Of a stretch of 36,283 nt of DNA, positions 1 through 7,636 are shown in pieces. A program made the translations under genes and the position numbers. Numbering within the stretch: the first letter of the stretch is position 1; every line of letters starts with the position of its first letter. This stretch comes from an uncultured Steroidobacter sp. (GTDB taxonomy: Bacteria; Pseudomonadota; Gammaproteobacteria; Steroidobacterales; Steroidobacteraceae), in NCBI RefSeq assembly GCF_937958065.1, contig NZ_CALFXI010000010.1, forward strand, positions 1-36,283. Direction: 5' to 3'. The notes under the pieces were generated by a model. It had not been told where the DNA came from, made no database searches, and saw nothing but the letters and a program-made list of their open reading frames with translations.

Positions 1-35
1 GCGGCGTGCACTTCGGCGAGGCGCTTGCTCACTAA
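1..35. other. window edge: end of a plus-strand gene or start of a minus-strand gene
   Basis: Two readings are possible and the window is too short to decide. On the plus strand a frame ends at the TAA at 33-35 with the residues GVHFGEALAH. On the minus strand a GTG at 32 could start a gene reading MSKRLAEVHA. It lies 7 bases after the mltB stop, with AGAGG just before it at rather short spacing. Both have GC-rich third positions. Confidence 0.25.
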
Positions 36-39
36 CCTC

Positions 40-1059
40 TCAATTGCTCGCGGTCACGTGCGTGCGGGCTTCGCGGATCGCATTGGCGAGGTCCAGCACC
101 GCGGTGGCGTAGAACGTGGAACGGTTGTAACGAGTGATCGCCTCGAAGTTGCCGAAGCCGGCCATGTATTTCGACGGCTTGCCGGGCGTGGGCAGCTCGA
201 TCACGGAACACGTGCCTTCGGGCAGGCGCTTGATGGAAAACCTGACGCCTTTTTCCTTCAATGCCGCAACCTCGTGCGCACGCTCCAGGCCGCTCACCAG
301 ATCGGCCGCACTGCCGGGCGGAAGCTGCACCGGCACCAGCGCGGGCTCGCCCTCGGCCCAACCGAACGCCTTGAGATAGCTGGCGATGCTGCCGATGGCG
401 TCGGAGGTGCTGCCCATCAGGTCGACGACGCCATCGCCATCGAAATCCACCGCGTACTTGCGCACGCTCGACGGCATGAACTGCGGCAGCCCCATCGCGC
501 CCGCGTACGAGCCTTTGATGGTGAGCGGATCGATGCTCAGATCGCGTGCCATCAACAGCAGCTCCTTGAGCTCGTCGCGGAAATAGTCCTGGCGACGCGG
601 GCCGTCGAAAGCGATCGTGGTGAGCGAGTCCACGACCCGGAACGATCCGGTGTTCTGGCCGAACGCGGTCTCGACGCCGAGAATGCCGAGGATGATCTCC
701 GGTGCCACGCCAAATTCCGCCTGCGCCCGGCGCAGGTCCGCTTCATGCAGGTCCCAGAATCGGGTGCCGGCGGCGATGCGAGACTGGGTCAGGAACTTCG
801 CGCGATATTTCGGATAGGAACGAACCGGCGGTGGCGCCGTCTTCGGCCGCTCCGGTCCGATCAGGCGGCTCACGACCGGCAGATGACGAGCATCGCCGAG
901 GATGCGCTCGAGCTCGCTCACGTCCAGGCCGTGCTCGGTCTGCATGGTCTGGATGAACTGGCGCACTTCGGGGCGTGCCAGATAGCCCGTGCTCGCATTC
1001 GCCGAGTGGGCGCCCAACAGCAAACCGAACAGAACCGTCCCGGCGCAACGCAAATTCAT
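40..1059 (-). CDS. mltB: lytic murein transglycosylase B (MltB family)
   Basis: Periplasmic enzyme that cleaves the MurNAc-GlcNAc bond of peptidoglycan and forms 1,6-anhydromuramic ends. The 339-residue protein has the family's catalytic motif GILGVETAFG, with Glu130 as the expected acid/base. It also has the substrate-groove motif SYAGAMGLPQFMPSS (184-198) and the DFDGDGVVDL loop (205-214). The first 22 residues are a signal peptide (hydrophobic stretch 8-18, then ANA). There is no lipobox Cys at the cleavage site, so unlike E. coli MltB this looks soluble or loosely attached. The ATG at 1059 was chosen because GGGAAGAG precedes it and the signal peptide starts there; an in-frame start 36 bases upstream lacks both. 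Very confident of the family. Confidence 0.93.
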   Translation of the reverse strand: MNLRCAGTVLFGLLLGAHSANASTGYLARPEVRQFIQTMQTEHGLDVSELERILGDARHLPVVSRLIGPERPKTAPPPVRSYPKYRAKFLTQSRIAAGTRFWDLHEADLRRAQAEFGVAPEIILGILGVETAFGQNTGSFRVVDSLTTIAFDGPRRQDYFRDELKELLLMARDLSIDPLTIKGSYAGAMGLPQFMPSSVRKYAVDFDGDGVVDLMGSTSDAIGSIASYLKAFGWAEGEPALVPVQLPPGSAADLVSGLERAHEVAALKEKGVRFSIKRLPEGTCSVIELPTPGKPSKYMAGFGNFEAITRYNRSTFYATAVLDLANAIREARTHVTASN

Positions 1060-1297
1060 CGCTCTTCCCGATAAAAGTGATTCAAGTCCCAGCACGACCG
1101 CCGAGGGTCCGAGGGTGGCCCCGTGTTCTGCATCGGCAGGAGAAACCAGAACATAATGTGGCCGAGCGATTTTTTGAAGTGATCGTTCTCACAATCCGGC
1201 GGCGGCCGCGGCGCCGGAGCTCATTGTCGAACCTCTCGATCCGGAGGCCGTGCGTGACGCGCAACCTGACTTTCGACGCAGGCCGTGCTGCCTGCAA

Positions 1298-1488
1298 ACG
1301 ATCGGTGCGCACTACACTTACGTCGAAGCCCCCTATGACGAAGCAGGGCGCGCCTCATTGGTATTGTCAGCGACGAGCCGTTCGGCTGGCAGCGCAACGA
1401 CTTCGATCGGGTCGTGCACTTCAGCTACGGCCTGCGGCGCGCCTGCCCCATTCGTGAACCATGTCGCCCTCGCGCGGATGCGCGGGCA
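1298..1488 (+). pseudogene. decayed fragment of a YjdF/DUF2238 membrane protein gene
   Basis: This lies in the 430-base stretch (1060-1489) that has no intact gene. From 1301 one frame reads IGAHYTYVEAPY, like the conserved 'GAHYTYAEVP' of the DUF2238 (YjdF) inner-membrane family. After a frame change between about 1348 and 1366, a second frame reads FGWQRNDFDRVVHFSYGL and then PIRE, matching the family's following 'RNxYDRxxHFxxGL...RE' block in the right order and spacing. The N-terminal part is absent, and the rest is cut short by a TGA (1498-1500) at the end of the opposing aldo/keto reductase gene. I see nothing recognisable in 1060-1297 apart from the mltB leader. The family call rests on my memory of the motif. 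Confidence 0.55.
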
Positions 1489-1489
1489 G

Positions 1490-2350
1490 CTACGCCCTGA
1501 GCTTGTTCAGCGCTGCAAGCTCGCTGTCGGAAAGCTGAATGTCGACCGCCGCGATGTTCTCTTCGAGATGTTTCACTTTCGAGGTGCCCGGGATGGGCAA
1601 TGTCACCGGGCTGCGCCTGAGGATCCACGCCAACGCGATCTGACTCGGCGCGACCCGGTGTTGCTTGGCGATCTTGTCGAGCACCGAGCCGGAGCGCGCC
1701 AGCTCGCCGGCCGCGAGCGGATACCAGGGAATGAACCCGATGCCCTGCTGCTCGCAATATTCCAGCACGGGCTCGGCGGCACGATTCGCCAGGTTGTACA
1801 GATTCTGCACCGTCGCGACCGGGAACACTTTCGCGGCCGCCTGGATCTCCTCGACCGTGACTTCGCTCAGCCCCGCGAAACGAATCACACCTTCGTCGAG
1901 CAGCTGTTTGACCGCGGCGAACTGTTCGTCACGCGGCACTTTGGGATCGATCCGATGCAGCTGCCACAGATCGATGCGCTCCACGCCGAGTTGCTGCAGG
2001 CTGTGGCGCGCCTGCTTGATCAAATAATCCGGCCGACCGTCGGGTACCCATTCATCCGGACCGGGCCGCGTCAAGCCGGCCTTGGTCGCGACCGCCAGCC
2101 CCTGATACGGATGCAGCGCCTCGCGCAGCAACTGCTCCGAGACGTCCGGCCCGTAGGAATCTGCCGTATCGATGAAGTTCACGCCCAGCTCGGGCAATCG
2201 CTTCAGCACGCGTAACGCTTCGGCCCTGTCCGCGGGCGGTCCCCAGATGCCGTCCCCAGTGATGCGCATGGCGCCGTAGCCCAATCGATGAACTTCGAGC
2301 TCACCGCCGATACGAAACGTGCCCGAGCGGGCTGCTGTCAGGGTTGCCAT
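1490..2350 (-). CDS. aldo/keto reductase
   Basis: Cytosolic NAD(P)H-dependent oxidoreductase of the AKR superfamily (TIM barrel), 286 residues. The catalytic tetrad is visible: Asp61 and Tyr66 in FIDTADSYGP, Lys90 in ATKAG, His132 in LWQLHRID. The C-terminal part has the usual cofactor segment (IPGTSKVKHLEENI). The ATG at 2350 is preceded by CCGGAGG at normal spacing; an upstream in-frame start (2380) has no such site. The substrate cannot be told; relatives reduce aldehydes and ketones, and many are stress-induced. It lies 91 bases downstream of no close partner and is followed by the decayed YjdF fragment on the other strand, so it is probably transcribed alone. Confidence 0.9.
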   Translation of the reverse strand: MATLTAARSGTFRIGGELEVHRLGYGAMRITGDGIWGPPADRAEALRVLKRLPELGVNFIDTADSYGPDVSEQLLREALHPYQGLAVATKAGLTRPGPDEWVPDGRPDYLIKQARHSLQQLGVERIDLWQLHRIDPKVPRDEQFAAVKQLLDEGVIRFAGLSEVTVEEIQAAAKVFPVATVQNLYNLANRAAEPVLEYCEQQGIGFIPWYPLAAGELARSGSVLDKIAKQHRVAPSQIALAWILRRSPVTLPIPGTSKVKHLEENIAAVDIQLSDSELAALNKLRA

Positions 2351-2441
2351 GATGGCCTCCGGTGCTTGCTCCTCGACCAAAACCGTCGCTGTTGCTCGTT
2401 GTTCCGCATCGACGCGAAGGTCGGCGATTTCCAGTCGGGCG

Positions 2442-4094
2442 CTAGTACTTCAACCGATCCGACGGCAGGCTCGGCGTGTGCTTCGGCAGCACGTGTGCTT
2501 TGGTGGCCTGCTCGAAGTCATAGCCGTAGCCGATCAGTTTCGCTTCGCTATACGCCGGGCCGAAGAAAGAAATCGAGACCGGCAGGCCCTGCGAGGTCAT
2601 GCCCGCAGGCACGATCAGATCGGGGAAGCCGGTCAGGTTGGCCAGCGCCGTGGCCGATCCTCCACCGGCGCTGCGCTGTCCGTCCGGAGGATTGATCAGC
2701 GTCGCCGGCTCGGGCGAGGTCGGATACACGATCGCATCGAGCTGGTAATTCTCGAACACGGCGAGCATGGCGGACTTGATCAACGGCAAGCCATGTTCCT
2801 TGCCAGCGACGTACACAGGATCGGTCTGGTCGATCGTGATGGTGGCGTTGTACTGCAATCCCCAGGCTTTCTCGGGGCTGCGATACTGAGTGGCCGGATC
2901 GTTGGAGCGCGCCACGATGTCGGCATAGGACTTGGGATACCTGGGCCCGGTCGTGGCCAGATACTCGCCGATCTGCACCTTGAAGTCGGCGTTCATCAGC
3001 GTGGTCAGCAGCGACTGCCGCACGTCCAGCAGATATTTCGGATAGCGCACCTCGTCGACCACTTCGGCGCCGAGTTTTTTCAGCGTTGCTATCGCAGCTT
3101 CGGTGATGCGATCCGTCTCCTCGTTCCGGCCCATGAAATCACGCGCGATACCGATGCGAGCGCCCTGCAATGCGCCGGGTTTCAGAAACTGCGTGTAGTC
3201 GGTCTCGAACTTGCCGGCGCTGGTCTGCGTAAGCGCATCCGCCGCATCCACGCCGGTCATCGTGCCGAGCGCGACCGCGAGATCGTAGACGCTGCGCGCC
3301 ATCGGTCCGCCGGTATCGAAGGTCAACGACAAAGGAACGATACCGTCGCGACTCAACAATCCGTTGGTGGGTTTCAATCCCACCAGACCATTCACCGACG
3401 CCGGTCCGCGCACCGATCCGCCGGTGTCCGTCCCCATGCCGAACTGCGCGAAGGCGGCGGCAATCGCCGCACCGGTGCCACCGCTCGATCCAGCAGGTCC
3501 GCGCGATAGATCGTGAGGATTGCGCGTCTGTCCGCCCGCCGAGCTGAATCCGTTTGGCACCGCGCCTTTCTTTGCAAGCTGTGGGTCGGTGGTGCCGTAG
3601 ACGCCCGCGCCTCCCGCCCACTCGCTCATGTTGACTTTCGCCAGGATGATCGCACCGGCATCGCGCAAACGCTTCACCACGAACGCATCGTCCGGCGGGA
3701 TCGAGCCTTCGAGCAGTTGTGAGCCGGCGGTCGTCGGCATGTCGAAAGTATCGAAGTTGTCCTTGAGCACGACCGGAATGCCGTGCAGCGGTCCACGCAC
3801 CTTGCCTTTCTTGCGTTCGGCGTCCAGCGCCCTCGCCGTCTGCAGCGCCTTCGGATTGAGGGTGATGACGGCGTTGATCGTCGGGCCGCGCTTGTCGTAG
3901 GCCTCGATGCGTTTGAGATACGCGGCCACGACCTTTTCGGAGCTGAGCTTGCCGGTGGCGTAAGCCTGATTCAGATCGGCGATGCTGGCGGCGCCGATAT
4001 CCAGCACCTCGGCGTGTGCCGGTAAGGTCGATCCCAAGGCAAGGGCGACGGCCACAAACAAACGAACCGCAGACCGGGAGCGTGAGATGTTCAA
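2442..4094 (-). CDS. secreted amidase (amidase signature family), TTG start
   Basis: Ser-cisSer-Lys amidohydrolase of the amidase signature family, acting on a carboxamide or acyl-amide outside the cytoplasm. In the 550-residue product the catalytic Lys is about residue 111 (PVVLKDNFDT). The bridging Ser is about 204 (AGSSGGTGAA) and the nucleophile about 227 (GTDTGGSVRGPA). The N-terminus is a signal peptide: a basic region, LFVAVALALG, then AHA near residue 28. I place the start at the TTG at 4094 because GGAGG stands 7 bases before it and the signal peptide begins there. The in-frame ATGs at 4127 and 4136 would add a run that is poor as a signal sequence. The closest kind I recall is the 'amidase / glutamyl-tRNA amidotransferase A-like' secreted group; the substrate is unknown. 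Confidence 0.9.
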   Translation of the reverse strand: MNISRSRSAVRLFVAVALALGSTLPAHAEVLDIGAASIADLNQAYATGKLSSEKVVAAYLKRIEAYDKRGPTINAVITLNPKALQTARALDAERKKGKVRGPLHGIPVVLKDNFDTFDMPTTAGSQLLEGSIPPDDAFVVKRLRDAGAIILAKVNMSEWAGGAGVYGTTDPQLAKKGAVPNGFSSAGGQTRNPHDLSRGPAGSSGGTGAAIAAAFAQFGMGTDTGGSVRGPASVNGLVGLKPTNGLLSRDGIVPLSLTFDTGGPMARSVYDLAVALGTMTGVDAADALTQTSAGKFETDYTQFLKPGALQGARIGIARDFMGRNEETDRITEAAIATLKKLGAEVVDEVRYPKYLLDVRQSLLTTLMNADFKVQIGEYLATTGPRYPKSYADIVARSNDPATQYRSPEKAWGLQYNATITIDQTDPVYVAGKEHGLPLIKSAMLAVFENYQLDAIVYPTSPEPATLINPPDGQRSAGGGSATALANLTGFPDLIVPAGMTSQGLPVSISFFGPAYSEAKLIGYGYDFEQATKAHVLPKHTPSLPSDRLKY

Positions 4095-4318
4095 GCGCGG
4101 ACCTCCGATGATGTGGGCGCCACGCATCCTGCCCACGTCGGAATGCTCACCGCAAAATTTGCATTATCGTTTCAATATATTCGCGCCGCTCGCAGCTTTT
4201 CGCGGCGCCGGGCGGCTGGAATGATCAAACTCTCGTGCCCCACCGCGAGGCGGCGCCAGCACTAAATCTGTGCAGCGCCGCCAGAACCGGGCGGTTTTCT
4301 TCGGATCCGAACGCGAGC
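4095..4318. other. intergenic region: amidase leader and operon end
   Basis: There is no gene in these 224 bases. The part near 4150-4190 is much more AT-rich than its surroundings (for example CAATATATTC) and probably carries the minus-strand promoter of the amidase. A GATAAT-like -10 can be read at about 4164-4169 but no good -35 goes with it. The part near 4249-4282 is a hairpin, listed separately. Confidence 0.4.
4249..4282 (-). terminator. hairpin after the catabolic operon
   Basis: GGCGGCGC at 4249-4256 pairs perfectly with GCGCCGCC at 4275-4282. Inside, GCAC (4259-4262) pairs with GTGC (4270-4273) around a 7-base loop. It lies 36 bases past the stop of the last operon gene. No T-run follows on the minus strand, so termination is inferred from position and strength only. 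Confidence 0.45.
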
Positions 4319-5209
4319 TTATCGTTCGGCCATGGCCGGCGCGACGTAGCCGGCGCTGGCCAGTTCGCGTTCCGCTTGTTTGAAACCGTAGGCCGGCACG
4401 ATCTCGTCGGTGCGATCGCTGATTTGTTCCCACTGCGCGATCACGCGCTCGCCGGCATCGGCACCATCGCCCACGTGAACGCCCTTGGTGAGCGTCACAT
4501 ACGCACGCGCAAAGTTACCGGCGCCTGCGCACATGATCGCGCGATTCGGCGCCTGCTCCGCGACCAGCGCGAGCAGTCCAGGACTGACCAGCTTCGGATC
4601 CAGGCGCTGTAGAGCTTCCTCGGCGAGCACGCCGTGCGTCATCTGCGTCGCGGCCGTGGGAGCCAGGCAGTTCACCCGAATGTTGTGCTTCTCGCCTTCC
4701 AATCCCAATGTTTGCATCAGCCCGACCAGCGCCAGCTTGGCCGCCCCGTAGTTCGACTGACCGAAGTTGCCGTAGAGGCCCGAGGACGAAGTGGTCATCA
4801 CCACGCGCCCATACTGTTGCTGACGCATGATGTCCCACACCGCCTTGGTGCAGATGACCGAGCCCATCAGATGAACGTCCAGCACCAGACGGAAGTCCGC
4901 GAGGCTCATTTTCGCGAAGGTCTTGTCGCGCAGGATGCCGGCGTTATTGATGAGGATGTCGACGCGCCCCCAGTGCGACATGACTCCGCCGATCATGGTC
5001 GCGACCGCCGCCTCGTCGGCGACCGATGCGGCCACTGGAATCGCGTCGCCGCCAGCAGCGACGATTTCGTCGGCGACCCGCTTTGCGGCCGACGGATCCA
5101 TGTCGTTCACGACGACTCTGGCACCATAGCGCGCCAGCAGCAGCGCATGTGCACGGCCCAGTCCACCGCCAGCCCCAGTAACGATCGCGACGCGCGACTC
5201 CAATCTCAT
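4319..5209 (-). CDS. short-chain dehydrogenase, HSD17B4/MFE-2-like hydroxyacyl-CoA dehydrogenase type
   Basis: NAD-dependent dehydrogenase of 296 residues with the classical SDR plan. It has TGAGGGLG (11-18) for the dinucleotide, NNAG (88-91), and a catalytic Ser (141-143), Tyr154 and Lys158 in SSSGLYGNFGQSNYGAAK. The block NNAGILRDKTFAKM and the long C-terminal extension are typical of the (3R)-hydroxyacyl-CoA dehydrogenase part of multifunctional enzyme 2 (HSD17B4). A beta-oxidation-type step on an acyl-CoA therefore fits. It is the last gene of the operon, 16 bases after the TetR gene and downstream of an acyl-CoA ligase, which supports a CoA-thioester substrate. The ATG at 5209 follows AAGGGGAA at good spacing and starts directly at the Rossmann strand. 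Confidence 0.85.
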   Translation of the reverse strand: MRLESRVAIVTGAGGGLGRAHALLLARYGARVVVNDMDPSAAKRVADEIVAAGGDAIPVAASVADEAAVATMIGGVMSHWGRVDILINNAGILRDKTFAKMSLADFRLVLDVHLMGSVICTKAVWDIMRQQQYGRVVMTTSSSGLYGNFGQSNYGAAKLALVGLMQTLGLEGEKHNIRVNCLAPTAATQMTHGVLAEEALQRLDPKLVSPGLLALVAEQAPNRAIMCAGAGNFARAYVTLTKGVHVGDGADAGERVIAQWEQISDRTDEIVPAYGFKQAERELASAGYVAPAMAER

Positions 5210-5225
5210 ACGATTCCCCTTCAAC

Positions 5226-5972
5226 TCATGAACTGCCACACACGGCCAGGAAGCCTCCGGCCATGAATCTGGCCATGCGTTTCTTCACGGCCTCGAAATC
5301 TTCCGACTGGCACAGGCCGCCGGACAGCTTGTCGATGCGTCCGGTGCGCGCCAGCGTCAGCAGCAGCGCGCCGGTCACGAAGTGATATCCCCAGAAGATA
5401 TCTTCGTCGCGACAGTGCGGCAGCGCGCGCTTCAACAGCCCGATCAGCTTCAGCACCACCGGATCGAAATGCTTGTCCATCAACTCCGCACCCCATTCGG
5501 GCGTGTTGGCGACCTGCGCACCGAGCCGGCCATAGTTCTTCCAGCGCTTGCCGCCCTGGATATAAAGATCCAGGTCGGTGTCGAGGAACGCGTGCAGCGC
5601 GCCTTCCACCGTCGGCTTGCCGTTGGTGGACCGCTCGTACGCGTCGAGCGCATCCATCCGGCGAGTGCTGGTCACGACGGCACGCCGCCGGAACACCTCG
5701 TCGAACAATTTCTTCTTGTCCTTGAAGTAATAGTTCATGAGCGTGTGATGCACACCGATCTGCTTGGCCACGTCTTTCAACGTGACGCCATACAAGCCGT
5801 GCCGGGAGAACAGATCCTCCGCCACGTCCAGGATCTGCTCCGTCATCTCGGCGCGCTGTTCGGCCTTGGTCGGGCGCTTGCCGCGCGCCTTCGCGGCCCG
5901 CGCGGGCGACTTCGCCCTGGCCGAAGGCTTCCGCCGGCCATTCACTTTTTTGGGGGGCACATTTGCTGGCAC
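5226..5972 (-). CDS. TetR family transcriptional regulator, GTG start
   Basis: One-component DNA-binding repressor type, 248 residues. After a basic, Ala/Lys-rich tail of about 30 residues comes the TetR helix-turn-helix domain (roughly 35-80): EQILDVAEDLFSRHG, then GVTLKDVAKQIGVHHTLMNYYFKDKKKLF. The C-terminal ligand domain is divergent, as usual. The GTG at 5972 was chosen because AAAGGAGG stands 9 bases before it. An open frame extends further upstream, but its translation (many Arg, no domain) is that of non-coding DNA. It sits between the acyl-CoA ligase and the dehydrogenase genes on the same strand, so it probably senses an intermediate of the pathway (often an acyl-CoA) and controls the operon. 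A likely operator is the palindrome at 12901-12926. Confidence 0.88.
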   Translation of the reverse strand: MPANVPPKKVNGRRKPSARAKSPARAAKARGKRPTKAEQRAEMTEQILDVAEDLFSRHGLYGVTLKDVAKQIGVHHTLMNYYFKDKKKLFDEVFRRRAVVTSTRRMDALDAYERSTNGKPTVEGALHAFLDTDLDLYIQGGKRWKNYGRLGAQVANTPEWGAELMDKHFDPVVLKLIGLLKRALPHCRDEDIFWGYHFVTGALLLTLARTGRIDKLSGGLCQSEDFEAVKKRMARFMAGGFLAVCGSS

Positions 5973-6015
5973 TGTTCCAAGCCTCCTTTCGTCCTGGCGC
6001 AAGGGCGAAGACGCT

Positions 6016-6030
6016 CCGGAGGCACTCCGG
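6016..6030 (-). other. small hairpin in the ligase-TetR gap
   Basis: CCGGAG (6016-6021) and CTCCGG (6025-6030) form a 6-bp stem with a 3-base loop in the 71-base gap between the ligase stop and the TetR start. This is the widest gap inside the operon. The hairpin could lower read-through or protect the mRNA end; it is too short to be sure. Confidence 0.3.
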
Positions 6031-6043
6031 GTTCGTGTTCGCC

Positions 6044-7636
6044 TCAACCACCGCCGTATTCTAATCTGAGGCGCATCTTGTCGATCTTGCCCGTGGCTGC
6101 CAGTGGCATGCGGGGCAGGCGGAGCACGGCATCGGGAATCCACCATGGCGCCACCTGGCCGCGCAGCGTCGTGAGCAGCGCCTCATCGGAAATCGCCCCC
6201 TGCTCGCGCAGTTCCACCAGCAGGATGGGACGCTCGCCCCACTTCGGATCGCTGCGGCCGATCACTGCTGCAAGCGCAACCTGGGGCAGGCGGCCGACGA
6301 TGGCTTCGATCTCGGCGGGATTGATCCACTCGCCGCCGGACTTGATCAGATCCTTGGCGCGACCGGTGATGATCAACTGACCGTCGCCATCGATGCGCGC
6401 CAGGTCGCCGGTGTTGAACCAGCCATTGGCATCGGTAGCGGGCTGCTCTTCGCCGAAATAACGCTCGATCACACTGGCGCCGCGCACGCGCAGGTGTCCT
6501 TCCACGCCGCGTTGCTCGGGCAGCGGATTGCCATCGGCGTCGGTCAGCAGCAGATCGACACCCACCGCGGGGCGGCCAGAAACGGCCGCCGAGCGCTTCG
6601 GATCGTGCGGTGCCGACACCGTGCCCGAGGGCGACAGTTCGGTCATGCCCCAGCTGGTTTGCAACGTCACTCCGAGGCGCCGCTCGATACGTTCCATCAA
6701 TGCAGGCGGCAACGGCGCGCCACCGACCAGGATGCGCTTCAACATCGGCAGCTCGCCGCCCGTCGCTTCGAGATGTTCGACCAATCCCAGCCAGACCGTC
6801 GGCACGCCCACTGCAATCGTTACACCCTCGGTGGCGATCAAACGGGCCAGACTCGCGCCGTCTGCATGGCGACCCGGCAAGACCAGCTTTGCGCCCGCGG
6901 CGGGCACTGCGAACGGCAAGCCCCACGCATTGGCATGAAACATCGGCACGACCGCGAGCACGCTGTCCGCACCGGTGATGCCGAAGACATCCGCCTGCAG
7001 CAGGCGCAACGTATGCAGAAAACTCGATCGGTGCGTGTATGTGACACCCTTCGGCGCGCCGGTCGTACCCGAGGTGAAACACAGGCCGCACGCGGATCGC
7101 TCATCGAAGTGGCCCCACTCGACCGGATCTGCATGGGTCGCGATCTCGTTTTCGAGCGTGACCACCGAGGGCCCATACCGCTCGCCTCGCCACGCATCCA
7201 ACGGCCCGTCGATGATGACGACTCTGGTGACCGTCGACGTGCGCTCGATGATCTGCTGTGCGAGCGGCGCGAGGTCCGCGCTGACGATCATCACTCGACA
7301 GGCGGACTGCGCCAGCATCGCCGCAAGCTGCGCAGGAGTGAGTCGGGGATTTAGCGTGTGGCAGACGGCGCCCATGCCCATGATCGCGTACCAGCACTCC
7401 ACGTGGGCTTGCGTATTCCACGCCAGCGTAGCGACGCGATCGCCGAAACCGATGCCGAAATTCCGCAGCATCGCGGAAACACGCTGACTGCGTGATCGCA
7501 ACTCCGCATAGCCCACGCGGTCGGACTTGCCGCCCTCGCGCGCCGTCACCACCTGCGCTCGCGGATGCCACTTGGCCGCGTGATCGAGAAACTTGTCCAG
7601 AGTCAGCGGAAACTCCTGCATCGATCCTTCGATCAT
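6044..7636 (-). CDS. AMP-dependent acyl-CoA ligase, AlkK-like
   Basis: Activates a carboxylic acid to its CoA thioester through an acyl-adenylate; 530 residues. Visible are the P-loop TSGTTGAPKG (188-197), the A5 motif SWGMTELSPSG, and the A7 motif NTGDLARIDGDG. Near the C-terminus are the hinge/A8 segment GRAKDLIKSGGEWI and the catalytic Lys of ATGKIDKMRLR. The stretch VVPMFHANAWGLPF and the following GAKLVLPG closely resemble AlkK-type medium-chain fatty acid CoA ligases. The start ATG at 7636 overlaps the stop of the esterase gene (ATGA), with GGAG 8 bases before it. A second ATG at 7621 with its own AAGGA is possible and costs 5 residues. The overlap means the ligase is made together with the esterase, so its substrate is probably the acid that the esterase releases. 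Confidence 0.9.
   Translation of the reverse strand: MIEGSMQEFPLTLDKFLDHAAKWHPRAQVVTAREGGKSDRVGYAELRSRSQRVSAMLRNFGIGFGDRVATLAWNTQAHVECWYAIMGMGAVCHTLNPRLTPAQLAAMLAQSACRVMIVSADLAPLAQQIIERTSTVTRVVIIDGPLDAWRGERYGPSVVTLENEIATHADPVEWGHFDERSACGLCFTSGTTGAPKGVTYTHRSSFLHTLRLLQADVFGITGADSVLAVVPMFHANAWGLPFAVPAAGAKLVLPGRHADGASLARLIATEGVTIAVGVPTVWLGLVEHLEATGGELPMLKRILVGGAPLPPALMERIERRLGVTLQTSWGMTELSPSGTVSAPHDPKRSAAVSGRPAVGVDLLLTDADGNPLPEQRGVEGHLRVRGASVIERYFGEEQPATDANGWFNTGDLARIDGDGQLIITGRAKDLIKSGGEWINPAEIEAIVGRLPQVALAAVIGRSDPKWGERPILLVELREQGAISDEALLTTLRGQVAPWWIPDAVLRLPRMPLAATGKIDKMRLRLEYGGG

Noticed and set aside
5973..6146. Upstream extension of the TetR protein to an ATG at 6146
   Set aside because: The extension runs into the ligase gene, is Arg-rich, and a GTG with AAAGGAGG stands at 5972.
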